DNA of 64,000 nt from Planococcus citri (Eukaryota; Arthropoda; Insecta; Hemiptera; Pseudococcidae), in assembly GCF_950023065.1 (NCBI RefSeq), contig NC_088680.1:35886559-35950558 (forward strand). Reading direction: 5' to 3'. The position numbers were made by a program, and so were the translations under genes. The stretch's first letter is position 1. The number at the start of each line of letters is the position of its first letter. Below the pieces are notes generated by a model that made no database searches, was not told the DNA's origin, and saw only the letters and a list, made by a program, of their open reading frames with translations. Shown here in pieces: positions 34,181 to 46,739 of the stretch.

Positions 34181-36539
34181 TCTCTCCAACCTTGAAATGA
34201 AAACAAAAAAATTAGGAAACCCCAATTTGAGTGAGTTGACAATTGGTCCATTCATTCTGTAATCTTTGTATGGAGAGAATGTCCCATAGTAAAAAAAACT
34301 TCAGGACACGTTTAAAATAAAAATTGAGAAAGCTTGATACAGTACTTCATTGAAAGCAATGCTAACTTCCCCTAGAAAATAATTCTCAATTATCACGAAC
34401 ATCTAATTCATTCTCATCTCCCAAAATAGCCTTCTCGTTATTCGTCTAGGTATGCGTATAAGTAACCGAGGGAAGAACCTAAAATACTCGTATTTAACCA
34501 ATTACGTATAAAAGATATAGGATACTTAACATCATCTCGTACCTTTCACATTGATACATCACGATTTCATTGGTATACCTAAACGAAGCAGATGAACACA
34601 CTCGAGATTACACGAGAAGTACCCATAATATAAGTGATAAGTTAATAAGACAAGAAACGGGTGCTATCATTGCTCAGGTATTCCTATCCTACCTACTCAT
34701 CCATATGTTAGCCGAGCCATCGAGATCGAGTTAACCTAAACAAATATTTATTCAAGCAACATCATTGCTAGTATCTCGTCTCGTCTCATCTCATCTCACT
34801 TGGCAGCAAAAAGTTAAACTACAAAACTGGGAGAAATTTAAAAATTGAAACAAACCTAGGAAACTTTTCATATCTCGACGCGAAAACGACGGAAAATGTA
34901 AAATTTTCGCAACTGTAAAAGCCAAAGAGCTCCAACTGCGGGTAAATTCGAAAAGATAATACTCATTAATAATTACTAAAGCATTTGATGAAATTTTCTT
35001 AGTAAAATGGGGTGCTCGACGAAGCGTACGATATGAGTTTGTGAAATCAAGCAGCTTTTCGATACAAGTTGCCGATTCGCTGTAGGTTATTATCTTATTT
35101 TTAGGGGGAAATTTTTTATACCACGAGTTTCCTTAACAATGGAGAAACTTTTTTTTTTTTTCAAATCTGTGAAGTTGAAGCAGAAACTTGTACGGGGAAG
35201 CGAGACGTCGGTTGGCAAACTCTGTGAAACAACACATCTGGCGTTTCGTCTATTTTCATCCTCTTGCTTTTTCAAGATTTCGAGACGAGATGCTGAAAAT
35301 CTTCGTTTTCGCGTAGCTGGGCGATTTTGCGAATATACCGTTAATTAGGTGGCAACCTTTGATAAGGGTATATTTTAGTACAGAAGAGAAACGGGTTGTG
35401 ATCGTGAGATGATCCGTGTACGAGTTTCTGAATCCCAAGAGAGAGATTAGAATTTCATTACTGTAAGGTTTTAACTCAGGGTAGGGAATACTACGAGATC
35501 GATATTTTGAAAGATTTATGGTCTTTGGATGTACGAATAACTTATGGTTTATTTTTTGGCTTTTCGAACTGATGTCTTTTTTTTAGTATTTCATATCAAC
35601 GATAATTTTTTTTTTTTTTGGTTTTAATAGGTAAAAATTACCTACTCAGGTATGAAATCTTACTTACACGTATATTGCAAAGTAAACGAATCGTGTAAGT
35701 AAACATTTAACTAAATTAGATGGTTTAATTTCCAACACAGATATATAAATGGGGAACACAGTACGTTGGCTTTTCGAATACATGTATAGTGAAGTTATTA
35801 CCATTCTAATGTAAACATATGTAAGAAAAATACCGAGAGCGTGAACGTGCGCGTATGTTTAGATAGTTTACATGTAATCCGGTGCCCTAATCTGCTATCG
35901 AGTTAAACATTTAATGGATTTTTTTCTTCTTATTTCGATTAGATATAACAAAGCTAAATGTTTTAATTCGACTATTAAAAAACTTACCTCCTCGATGTAG
36001 GTACCGCCGGAGTTGTGGGTAATTATTCGTTTATGTATAGGTAGATATGAATTGAGTGTGGATGAACATCATTTTGTAATTTATTTACAAAATAGTACCC
36101 CGGTAGTAAATGGTTTTTAAACTGATGTTTATGTGGTCTGGTGATCGGTTATAAAAATCAATCTGTTTAACCATCATTTCAGCTCAATTTCTGCCAAATT
36201 TTCAGATCATTTACCTATTGAAAGATCAGCCTCTTTCACTACAAGTTCTGTTTATAGACTCTTCTATTTTCCTCCCATCACTATGCCACACTCTTAAACC
36301 ATCATCCTCCCTTCTTGCCCCTTGAATAAATAAATTTCAAAAATGAATATTACCTAACTCACAGGAAATGCTGAAGATTCAATTCATGCATTTCGAAGTT
36401 GATCACACATAATCACGCATCACTTTGATTCCTTTACACAGTATTTTCATCATTCCACGAAGTACAAGTAGGTAAATATAAATCCCTCGTCGCCCTCGTC
36501 AAGTGAAAAAACATCACAATTTCCTATCTAAATACCTCG
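34181..36539. other. Non-coding stretch, no gene recognised
   Basis: Mostly unique sequence. Tandem TCTCG/TCTCA words occur near 34771-34798. ORFs around 35090-35440 overlap one another on both strands and lack coding character. Confidence 0.4.
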
Positions 36540-36840
36540 CGAATGCGTTTTCCCACCTCAAAGTTACCGTAACGGAAACCGCACACGTATACTAATGACG
36601 CAAGCCCACTCATTTTCCATATGTTAGAATATCACCTTTGATGTTATTCCAATAAAATAGCAATGACAGACTTATTGCTCGGTTGACGGTGTCCTTTCAG
36701 AAATTCAAAGCGTAAAAGCGGATTCGTATTTAAATAGTAATTAATTACACTCTCGTCTCTCAGCTGTGTGTGATACAATGTAACCAAATGGAAGTGTTTA
36801 TTTTTATTCGATGATAAGTGAACGTAGGTGAGTTTCTCCC
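36540..36840. promoter_or_regulatory. Candidate regulatory island with a TCF-type site
   Basis: Complex sequence with a perfect TCF/LEF-type CCTTTGATG at 36635-36643 and a homeodomain cluster TAATTAATTA near 36739. It lies about 4.6 kb downstream of crocodile. Enhancer function is inference. Confidence 0.3.
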
Positions 36841-38889
36841 CGCTTAAAAGTACCTACGTTCCTCGAAATGAGTTTTTGAAACACACATTCGTTCAAAGAC
36901 TAGCATAATTTGTTTATTGCTTTCTGAGTAGAAATCGTCATAAAGGTAGTCGTTGTAATAGTTGGTATATAAAAAAAAATTATATACTTATAATAAAATA
37001 ACAAACGAGTATACGTAGAGCATATCGAAATGGAATAGGTACATATTGAAGAAAAAAAAAATTATAATTACAACGTAAATAAATACACAATCGGAATGAA
37101 GAAGTCGTATAGCGAGATGTCATATTAAGCACCAATTTTTTAAGAATAATAATTACAATGCAATCGAATACATATTTTTAATACAGGGTAGGCGTCCTTC
37201 TGTTATACTGGTGAAAATCGTGTTTCCATTTTAACAATTTCCATCGAAAAGTAGAATTTATTTTTATTTCTGACATTTATGCCAATTTATAAGCGATAAA
37301 ATCGATTAACGAATCAGCATCAAATTATTTGGAACTTGGAACTTGGCCATTAAATATTTGGACGTTACAAATTACAGAAAGTGATGAAATCGAAAGAGTA
37401 GGTAAATAAAATAATTATATTACCTAGTACGTTTAACGAGGAATGATTCGCGATTCAATTCGCCTAAATTTAAATTAAGTTTCCAAAAAAATTAGGTATT
37501 TTTAAGTAGTAGGTAATAGGTAAATGAATCGAAAATCAGTCGTACAATATTCAATCCGATTTTACATTAAGAAAGACTAGACAGTTGTGAAAAATTTTCC
37601 AATTTGGAAAATAATCATCGAAGAAAAATTACAAATACTTAAAGAAATGTCATCGTGATACGACATTTTAAAAATTACTTACATAATCAGATCAGGTGTA
37701 AGTAGATATCTTAAAAGAAAAAAAAATGTAATAGGCCAACAAACTTAAAAAAATAATACGATATTTTTACACGCGATAATTTACAAAAATAAATACAATA
37801 GGGCTAGGTAATATTTCATTTTGTATAGGTTGGAATCTTCACGTTTGTTTTTTTCGCTCTCATTTTTTTCCAAATTAGAAAACGCGAATTTTTACAGGGC
37901 TCATCTTAAAATAAAAAAGGACATTTGAGAAAAAATTAAATTGAAGTTTTTGTCAATTTTCACATATTTCTTTCAACCATCATAAACGTAGGTAGAGGTA
38001 CTAACTCAGCTTCTGAGTTCTGGTAATAATGGCGGGAAAATTGAAGTGAAGGGTTGAAGACTCGATTACAATTTTCATGAAAAAAATCGGGAAATTTGGT
38101 GAGAAATTTGTTGAGTATTTGAGAATGTGTGACTCACAGATAAAAAATATGTAGAAGTGGCCAAAATTACGTACATATCTAATATTGTAGGTACATACAT
38201 TGAAGCCATTTTTGTTTCTGAAGAAAATGAAAAACTCGTTCGAGACTTTGAAATAACTAAAAAACGATTATTTTTTTTTGGTTGAAAATTTGACGTTTTT
38301 CTCTTTTTTTGGTTGGTCAAAAATTTACTCCTGGAATTTCGAGATGATCTGATAATCCTTTTAAACAGACAAGATGGTGCCCAATGAGTACCGGCCGGAG
38401 TAATGGGTGCTAAAGTGCATTTTTTGTCTATTTACAGCAATTTGATATTCCTGCAGGGAGTAGAAAACTCGCTGGAGGCTCCAGAATAGCTCGAAGTTGG
38501 TTGCTTGCAATTTTGAGGTTTGAACACTCATTGGTTTGTTTTGTTTGGATAAAAAAATATTATTAATGAATAATTTCAAAATTTGCCTCAATGCATTTTT
38601 TGTTAACTTTTCACAGCTTCGTCAAAAATCCCCGAAAACATTTGACAATCTTGACTTTTGGTTACTGATGTCTTAGAATATGTTTTTTCAATCAAGCTAA
38701 ATACATTTATAAACTTTCAATTTTTTCCAAATTCTTTGGTAATACACTTGGTCTACTTACAATTCATTTCAGAGCTCGTATTAACTTTTTGTTACTCAAG
38801 TTCTCCCTTCTTTGAAAATAGGAAAAAACATATTCATTTTTTTATCAATTTCCTGCCCGGTATCTACTGCCTTTTCAACACAACGGCCT
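36841..38889. other. Non-coding stretch, no gene recognised
   Basis: AT-rich. GCTGGAGGCTCCAG at 38470-38483 marks a fragment of the dispersed repeats. Short ORFs at 38075-38903 are not convincing. Confidence 0.4.
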
Positions 38890-39800
38890 TGCCTTTCACT
38901 TAAATTGCCGGTATCGCTTTCTGCACAAAATATAAAAAAGTCTCACATTTTGTCAAAATTTCCAGATCATCTAAATGTTTCGCTTGAAATTGTCCCTTTT
39001 TGGCCAAAAAATCCAAAAAGTCGATTTTTTCAAAATTTTCTCGAAAAATTTCGGAGTTTTGGCTGAAATTGCCCAACAATACAAAGCACCAATTTTTTTC
39101 CAATAATTCTCAAAAAATCCTGCTTATTTTTGCTAAAGTTGTGGAAAGTTTTCGCTTATGTTTTTTTAAAAATTCACAAAAATTCTCACATTTTGTCAAA
39201 ATATCCAACACATTTTTGAAACTCCGCTTTTTCGCAAAAAAATAAATATCAAAAAAGTCTCAATTTTTCAAAAACTCAACAGTTTTGATTTTTGGTGGAA
39301 ATTGCCGAAGAGTAGGTACCTCCCACTTTTTAATTGACTCTCAAAAAGTCCTGCTTTTTTCTAAAATTTTTCAATTTACGCTGATTCGAAAATCGACAAA
39401 TTCTCGCTTTTCAGCAAAATTGCTAAAAATTTTCGCTTTTTTGATTAAAATTTGCTGAAAAATAATCTGCTATTTTCTTAAATTATTGTCAAAGTTTCGC
39501 TTTCTGGCAACAATGACAAAAAGGCTTGTCTTTTGTCTAAATGGTCAAAAAATCTTGTCATTTGGCAATAATTGCTAAAAAATTGTGGTTTTTTTCAACT
39601 GTACCTAAAAATTTCATTTTTATTCAAAAATTGTCCAAAAAGTCTCGTTTTTTTGCCAGAAATTGACAAAAAGGTCCTTCCTTTCGCTGAAATTGTCGAA
39701 GTCTCTTTTTTTTTGCCAAATAAGTATTGTCTTTTTTGCTGGAAATCGCCAAAATTTTCACTTTGCTATCAAAAATTTCCAAAAAGTTCCGAATTCTTTG
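38890..39800 (+). repeat. Degenerate tandem array, period about 30 bp (third of three)
   Basis: Same unit as 6930-8575 and 18740-19400, opening with a block close to ATCGCTTTCTGCACAAAAT. All three arrays run on the plus strand. Confidence 0.75.
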
Positions 39801-39899
39801 GCAAAAATAGTCTATTGATTTTTTTTGCTCGCGTTTTGTTATGGCGATTTTACTAACAAAATTTTATTTCATGTTTTGAACTTATAGATGTTTCAAATA

Positions 39900-40240
39900 T
39901 GGATTTTTTTCAATTTAAAAAAGAGATAGTTTGCCTTCTCTTCGCTCTGGCAAAAAGCGTTCAGAAATTCGTATTTCAAGAGTTGAAAAACCATGTCCTT
40001 TTTAAAAAATGTGTTCATTTTTTTGACTCCGTAATTTTAGAATTTGAATGTTGAGTTTTCAAAAATTTCAATTTTAAAAATGAAAAGCAAACAGATCTGA
40101 GCTAAGCAAGGGCAAAAGCTTGTTTCGAGAAGTAAGAAACAGTGTTTTTTCAGCTGAAAAGTGTATTTTGTTTGTTTAAACATTTTTTTAAAAATTTGAA
40201 TGATTGATTTTTTTTTAGTTATTAAAGTTACTTTTTTTTT
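39900..40240 (+). repeat. Family D tandem repeat, about two units
   Basis: GCTCTGGCAAAAAGCGTTC near 39946 and AGCAAGGGCAAAAGCTTG near 40104 are 158 bp apart, as in the copy at 3.0 kb. It follows the 30-bp array after about 100 bp. Confidence 0.65.
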
Positions 40241-41458
40241 TTGGAAACCAAATCTGCTGAAAGGTAAATTGCGCCATAAAAATCATCTTTCCAAGCATCA
40301 TGAAGCATGTACTTTTTGAAGTCTTTCATAATGTTTTGCAGTTTTTTGAGTTTTTTAAAACGATTACTTAATCTTAGAATAGGGAGAGAAAACGAAAAAA
40401 ATCGAACTATCGAAAAAAGTGATGTAGGTAATTACATAGATAACGAATTGTATGTTTTTGAAGGTGTCAATTTTGATTCTGGAAACCGATTGACCCAAAA
40501 ATCAAAATAAAGCCTCCAGCATAGCTACAGGAAAGATGGCTGGAACTTATAGATTTTCAGATTCGCTGATTTTCTAATGAAAACTGTGTAGGTACCTTTA
40601 AGATCAAAACTGAACCTCCAAATTTCAGATTTATTAGTTGAGTTCTTTTTTGACAAAAAATTAGAATTTTCGCCGCCACTTTTTAACGACCAGAAGTAGG
40701 CATGTGAATAAATTATAATATGTATTTCGCGATTGTAATTCATCTCCTTTTCATCGTTAATTATTTATTTTGTGTTCAAAAGAAGGGTGGAAGAGGGTGG
40801 GTGAACAAACACATTCTGTGAATAAAAGTAGGAGGAGCAAGCGATAGCATGGGATAATTAATTCAGAGGGTACCTATACCTACTTTTATTCAAGTTTATC
40901 ACGTGACATTCTCGAGGTGAATAAAAAAATCATAATCTGGATTTTTCAAATTTCTCTCAAAATGTCCTCATCGCCCCGGATTTAGGAAATTTTTGCAAAA
41001 TTGACGAATATAGTCGTAACGTTGTTGAAGCAAATTAACACCGCCTAATAGTAATCATCTGTTATTACTCTGGAAGAAAATTCTCAAAAATACTTTAGCA
41101 GGTGATAAAAATACGAGTAATTAGGAAGAAAAGGTGATAAATCTCGTTTTTATATTTTGACACTCAACACTTGGGGTTTTTAACTCGACTAAGCTGGGCG
41201 TTAATCGTTTGATGAATTACAAAAACTTGTATGTTTTAATCAAAAGTGAAGATTCTCCTTTTACTGTTGAAGTTCAATAAAATCACAACGGCTTCAAAAA
41301 AAATTCAATCTCTGGTCAAATTAAGTAGGTACTTATTTCTCGAATCTATACTTAATCATTCGAAATCATTTCCAAATATGGCACAAAAAATGATGAACCT
41401 CGGGCAAAAAGTTATGGCCAAAAAATGAAGATATTGCTCAAAATATGGGAAAAACTTA
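40241..41458. other. 3' flank of crocodile
   Basis: No gene recognised. AATAAA signals on the minus strand at 40890-40885 and 40769-40764 are candidates for crocodile polyadenylation, 570-700 bases past its stop. Confidence 0.35.
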
Positions 41459-42475
41459 TCAGTACTTAACTAAACCATCTTGATGTTCTTGATAATACGT
41501 TGGTACATTTCTAAATCCAAGCTGGCAATTTGGATTAGTTAGAGTGGAATCATACAAATCAGTATTCGATATAGAGGAATCGTTGGCATACCACATTGGA
41601 TGCCTATGAGTACTGACTGGTGATCCACTAAGGAATTGATGCTGATTTGTGGACGATATAGGGATCAGATCCTCTGTATTGTATTGCGAACAATGATAAG
41701 GATACGTACCAGTATGCCCAGTACGAGGAACATAATTTTGACTTGAGATCACTAAATTGTCCATAGTAAAACCAACATCAGTTATGCTATCTAAGGTTGG
41801 TTTCACATCTTGATGATGGTGATGATGATGAAGGTACCTGGAATTGGCACAGCTACTCGTATTAGGCTCCTTTTTCGGCTTCGTTGCGAGTTTCTGTTCG
41901 CTGAGTATCTTATCTTCTATTTTCTTCAACTGCACGTGGTGTTGTTGGTGTTGCTGTTGTTGCTGTCGTTTTAGAGCTTCTTCTTTCTCTCGGACTGCGT
42001 CTTTTTTCTTGAATCTTTTCCTGCGTCTGAGGTAAGAGCCATTATCGAACATGTTATAAGAGTCTGGATCCAGCGTCCAGTAGCTGCCTTTGCCAGGTTT
42101 CTTGTCATCGCGTGGGATCTTGACGAAACATTCGTTTAAGCTGAGATTATGACGTATGGAGTTCTGCCAGCCTTGTTTGTTTTCTCTGTAGTATGGAAAT
42201 CGTTCCATGATAAATTGGTAGATACCATTGAGGGTGATTTTCTTTTCGGGCGCGTTCTGTATGGCCATCGCTATGAGCGCTATGTACGAGTATGGTGGCT
42301 TGACCATGTCTTTGCCGCCATTGGCGTGTAGTTGTTGTTGCGGATACGCGCATCCGTGGTAACTATATCGAGAGTATTGCTCGTATGGGTTGTACCCGGC
42401 AGTGGACATACTTCCGGTGTAGGTATTTCCGCTGTGACGATAGTAACTGGCTTGTTCGCCGAAAAGCGTATGCAT
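41459..42475 (-). CDS. croc: Forkhead transcription factor, FoxC / crocodile
   Basis: A complete 338-residue single-exon frame. It starts MHTLFGEQASYYRH, matching the conserved FoxC/Croc N-terminus. The forkhead DNA-binding domain spans about 58-152 (KPPYSYIALIAMAIQNAPEK, recognition helix in WQNSIRHNLSLNECFVK, then DPDSYNMFDNGSYLRRRKRF). Further FoxC marks are GFTMDNLV at 235-242 and the C-terminal DLYDSTLTNPNCQLGFRNV at 306-324. A glutamine/histidine-rich stretch at 170-180 and six histidines at 215-221 are low-complexity linkers. The protein would act in the nucleus; Drosophila croc patterns the head and FoxC genes act in mesoderm, but the role here is inferred. It is shorter than fly Croc (over 500 residues), mainly in the linkers between conserved blocks. 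Single-exon structure is normal for the family. A TATA-like box lies about 70 bases upstream. Confidence 0.96.
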   Translation of the reverse strand: MHTLFGEQASYYRHSGNTYTGSMSTAGYNPYEQYSRYSYHGCAYPQQQLHANGGKDMVKPPYSYIALIAMAIQNAPEKKITLNGIYQFIMERFPYYRENKQGWQNSIRHNLSLNECFVKIPRDDKKPGKGSYWTLDPDSYNMFDNGSYLRRRKRFKKKDAVREKEEALKRQQQQQHQQHHVQLKKIEDKILSEQKLATKPKKEPNTSSCANSRYLHHHHHHQDVKPTLDSITDVGFTMDNLVISSQNYVPRTGHTGTYPYHCSQYNTEDLIPISSTNQHQFLSGSPVSTHRHPMWYANDSSISNTDLYDSTLTNPNCQLGFRNVPTYYQEHQDGLVKY

Positions 42476-42543
42476 TATTCGAGGACGTGCAAAAGTACAG
42501 GTAAGACCAATACCTAAATGAGGAAAAGTATAATTAGTCTACG

Positions 42544-42550
42544 TTTTATA
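42544..42550 (-). promoter_or_regulatory. TATA-like box upstream of crocodile
   Basis: TATAAAA on the minus strand, 69-75 bases before the crocodile ATG. A start about 30 bases downstream would fall near 42515, in a TCATTT context, and give a 5' leader of roughly 40 bases. Position is reasonable but unproven. Confidence 0.4.
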
Positions 42551-43392
42551 TGTCAGTGTAGGTTTCGCTGAATTCTTGCAGTATGCCAAAAAGTGATGTT
42601 GAAATACGCCCATTTTCTTTCGTATGCACGAAAATTGAGAATATTTTGAGAACAGTTTGCAATTGGCGGATAGTAGACTCTAGGATGGTTCATTTTTTGA
42701 AATTTGATGGAGTATTTATCAAAAAATCACGACCAAATGACCCCAACAAGATTTCAAAAAAAAAAATCAAATTATTAGGTTCATGTTTACTCTTTCATTC
42801 TCCTCCTCAACCTCTCGATAGAGCTCAAAGCTTACAAAATTAGAAGATTTTCAAATTTTTCGATTCACGATTTAAAATAAAAAATAGAAAGTTCAGGTGG
42901 TCTCTCGATAACTGATGTTTTTAATTCTTGCATATCATCGCTTTCAAGTTATTAAAAAAGCTCGAAGTTCATTTTTGTCAGGTTCAGGTATTTTTATTTT
43001 AGAATAGGTAGATACTTATCTATGATAATTTTGTGATAAAAATTTATCAGCGATTCTTCGATTACGTTTTTCCCTAAATTTCCAGAAATGTAGCGGGGTT
43101 TTCAAAATACGAGGAGGTATCGTTCCTCTGCTTAACACATTTATTTTATTCATTTACTCATTCGCAATTTTGAATTTTTCCAAATCTGGTCCAAAAATTT
43201 TATGTTTGAAAATTCGGCAAAATTGGAGAAATGGACTTTGTCTAAAACTTTGGTTGATGATGGATTTTTGCAAGGTGTTTAATTCTGCCTTCGTTTGAAA
43301 CCCCCTGAAATTTGTTTACCAATTATTGGAGTATCGATCTCTCTTATTGGTATGTTTAACATGTTTTCAACTTTTAGAAAATTTAATAAAAT
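42551..43392. other. 5' flank of crocodile
   Basis: No repeats of note in the first 250 bases, then AT-rich sequence. A plus-strand ORF at 42583-42843 shows no family and is divergent from crocodile; it is probably chance. Confidence 0.35.
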
Positions 43393-43643
43393 GAGGGGCT
43401 TCATGGAAAAAAGGCCTTAGCCACTTTTTTCTATTTTTTTTTATTTTTACAATTCTGAATGTACTTACATATTTAAAATTATTTTTTAAAACAATTCCAC
43501 CATATTCAATGATATTGAAGTGTTCTTCCATGAAAAAAAAAACGAATTGGAAAATGTTTACTTTTAGAAAAAATGTTCAAGTCCATTTATGAACTTGTAA
43601 AAATAAATAAATTGACTAAGGCCGTTTTTCCATGAAGCCCCTC
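43393..43643. mobile_element. 251-bp MITE with 28-bp terminal inverted repeats
   Basis: Ends GAGGGGCTTCATGGAAAAA and its complement match over 28 bp with one mismatch. AAT on each side may be a 3-bp target duplication. The interior is AT-rich with no ORF. Confidence 0.75.
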
Positions 43644-43779
43644 AATTGGAAAAATTCACTTGGGTAGGATCTGGCCAGATTTTGAAGGATCTTAGAATTG
43701 TTCAAAAAATGTTTTGTCATGATGGGCTAATACAACCAGTTTTTATCACCAAAAATCGATGGCTCACAAGGAACAATTT

Positions 43780-45160
43780 TCACATCACAACTATGTGGAG
43801 TTTTCGATTTTCAAAAATTTAATTTAAGAATTTTCAAATTCAGAAAAAATTCAATAAAAAATTGATATTTTTGTAAATTTTTGACAAATAAAGTTTTTAC
43901 GTTTTTGGATTTGGAGAAATTTCATAGGCGATATAATGAGATGAAGCATCACATTTCAATGTAAAAATTTATTGAAGAGTTAACAAATTTTCAAAATCGA
44001 ATCTTGAAAATAAGTTCAGTAGCAGAGTTGAGCAACGAGTTTTGAAAAAACTCCAATTTAGAACTCAGTCAGATTTTGCAATTTTTCATTTCTTCTAAGA
44101 ATGATTGTAAAAATACATCGAATAGGCGGCCATTTTTTGGGAAATTTAGTCAAACTGCTTTCAGCCTCTTTCAACTCTTTTCCAAATTTTTTCATTTTTT
44201 GATCAGTTGGGTACTGAAGTTTGAACTCGACCCTTTAGGCAACGCCCCAGAATCATGCAGTGATATTAGGTTGATGATATTTGAAAAAAAAATTCAATTC
44301 AAGTCATTAGGTAAGTACTCTCTTTGGAAACAGCGTTACCAGATTGGGCGATTTGTTTTTGAAATTGTCATAATTACCCAAAAAATGCCTTTGGAGCGTC
44401 AGGTGGCCACTGGCCAGTTATAGGTGATTCAAGATTTTTGTCTTTCGATCATAACTTTCGTGAAAAATTCTGCTCTTGCTGTGTTAGGGCTGTACCTAGC
44501 CTTTTTTTTATTGGTTCAAAAAAATATCTGCGCTCAAATTGCCACTAAATGTGACCCAATTTTCTCAATATTTTCAAATAAAAATGACTTTAAAATCCAA
44601 ATTTTAAACATTGTTTGAAAAATGCACTTGAAATTACCCAACAGGAGTCGCAAAGTTGTGGTTTTGGCAATCTTGGGCAATTGAAAAATTGGTTCGAAAA
44701 ATTTCAGTTTAGAATTTTAAAATTCAGAATAAGTATATGTATTTGGTGAAAAACTGAAATTTTTGGTAAAAAATTGTGTTTCTGAATTTGGAAACTTTTT
44801 CATTTTTGATCAGGTAAATAAAAATTTGTGTAGAGAGAAGAAATGCAAAAATTTTGAAAATTTGCTGGAATTTCATTTTGGAATTTGACGAAGAAAATGA
44901 GATGCAAGTATCGAATTTCAATAAATAAAAATTTGAAAATCACCTAATCTTCAAAAACAAATTCCAAAAATAATTCATAAAATAATGCGACTAAAAATTA
45001 AAATTTATGTATTCTCCTAATACAAAATCAGTACTCTTCTGCAAAATTATTTTTTTCTGTTCGAAAACTTTTATACTGTGAGTGTAGAAATGCTAAAAGT
45101 TTTTATATTCAAAAATTCCAAAATTAAAATTTTTCAAGATCAAGAAGCTTCACAACATTA
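43780..45160. repeat. Family F dispersed repeats, two adjacent copies
   Basis: A block with TTTTCAAATTCAGAAAAAAT, an ATTTGGAGAAATTTCATAGG-like part and ATGAGATG.A.CAT..ATTTCAAT appears near 43810-44000 and again, diverged, at 44700-44940. A third copy is at 49680-50560. A 115-codon frame at 44076-44423 shows no family and lies in this repeat, so I do not call it. Confidence 0.5.
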
Positions 45161-46205
45161 ATTAACCTTTTTTCATTCAAATTTTGACGTGATGTGAAAA
45201 TTTTTCTTCGGGAACAATCGAAGATGCTATAGAAATAGAAATCAAATGTTGTGTTTCAAAGCATTAAAAATTAGTAGTTCCTACATCTCTGGGCATACCT
45301 ACCTACCTACTTATATCTATTTCGAATTTATTTTCAAACTCATTCGCTCTTTTTTAGATGGTTCTTCAGAAGTACGAGGTGCCATCGCCATAGAATCCGG
45401 CCTGTATCTATTTAGCCATCTTTTGTTGGGGGGGGGGCATAAGTATTGGTATATACTTACGTGCTAGGAATATAGCGAAGAACTATTTCAAGAAAGTGAG
45501 GGGTAGAGATCAAAGTTAACCAACTCCTCATCTAATGCTGGTCTTGATAGAGAGGGGGGATTTGGGTGAGATTCCTCCGGATTTTTTGAAAAAAAAATTT
45601 GATGGTAAAAAGTGGGAATTTTCCCAGCATTTTTGAGCTTTTGTTTTACTGAGATAGATGCCGATTACAAACCATGTTTAGCTTGTTCTAAAATTGTGGA
45701 AACAAACTTGGAAATTCTTTAAAATTTTGTGTCTTTACTTCACTTGGGTACATATAACTTCATTTTTTAAATCTTTTTTTTAAGAGGAAGAGGCCTTTTT
45801 CTCTTCTCAAGTTCATCTTTAAAATTTCTGTCACTGAAGTCCTTCCTCTTTAAAAATTAAGTAAATAAGTGACATATTTTTTTGGTCTCTGTTCTTCGAG
45901 AAGCTTGATGCTGCCCCCTCCCCCCACCCAAAAAAATGAGACTGCAACATTTTTTGGTTTGGACCCAATTATCCCCCTCCTAGGAAAAATCCTGGCACCG
46001 GTACTGGACGCATCTGAGAATTCCCAAATATATTATTAAACATTTTTATAATGCAATTTAAGAATTTTCAAGTTAATTTTGATTGAAAATTATTCACCGA
46101 TGACTAGGGGGACAAAGCCCTCCTGACAAATTGGGAAAGTTTGAAAATAAATTGAAGATTTCACTATTTCAGACAGTTGAAAATTTTCATCTTATCACAC
46201 ATTAA
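45161..46205. other. Non-coding stretch, no gene recognised
   Basis: Contains a 9-G run (45428-45436) and TACC repeats near 45296-45311. The plus ORF at 45246-45467 partly overlaps family F sequence and is not convincing. Confidence 0.35.
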
Positions 46206-46211
46206 AATGAA

Positions 46212-46327
46212 TAACTCTTCTATCGATGCAACTCATTCTCAGGAAGGCTCTTGTCCCCCATGTCATTGATGAATAATTTTAATAGGAATTGAGCTCTTCA
46301 GAATGAGTTACATCGACAAAAGAGTTT
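46212..46327. repeat. Inverted repeat with arms of about 27 bp
   Basis: AACTCTTCTATCGATGCAAC at 46212 pairs with the diverged complement ending at 46327. The same GAGTT/AACTC words recur in the family F copies. Confidence 0.55.
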
Positions 46328-46739
46328 AATATTTATTTTCAAAAAGAGTTAGTTCGACCCTGACTCATTTTTCGTTCGAAATTTCAGCTACTGAAGTTCA
46401 TCCTTTCCTTATATAATAACATTACCTGTAAGTATAAGAAAGACTTTGGAAATTTCCTAAAAATCGAAAAATCAACTCGAGTAGCCCAAATTTGGGGATT
46501 TTTTCTCAAGATCCTCTTTCGACCTGCCCCAGTTTTCCTTGAATCAGACATACCCACGTCAAGGGGCTCCCTCGTAAGTATGTAATGCTCAAACATTACG
46601 ATTTCCGAATTTGTACAATTTTCGTTAGATTTTGCTACCTGAAAAGGGCGCATTTGGCATTTCGGCATACTGCAGGAATTCGCTGTGACATATTGTATAC
46701 TTACAAATTCAACAGTTAACACCACCGAGCGTTGAAAAA

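Noticed and set aside
41844..42517. ORFs on both strands overlapping crocodile
   Set aside because: They are shadows of the conserved crocodile reading frame.
44076..44423. 115-codon ORF
   Set aside because: It falls in family F repeat sequence and has F/S/K-rich composition with no domain.
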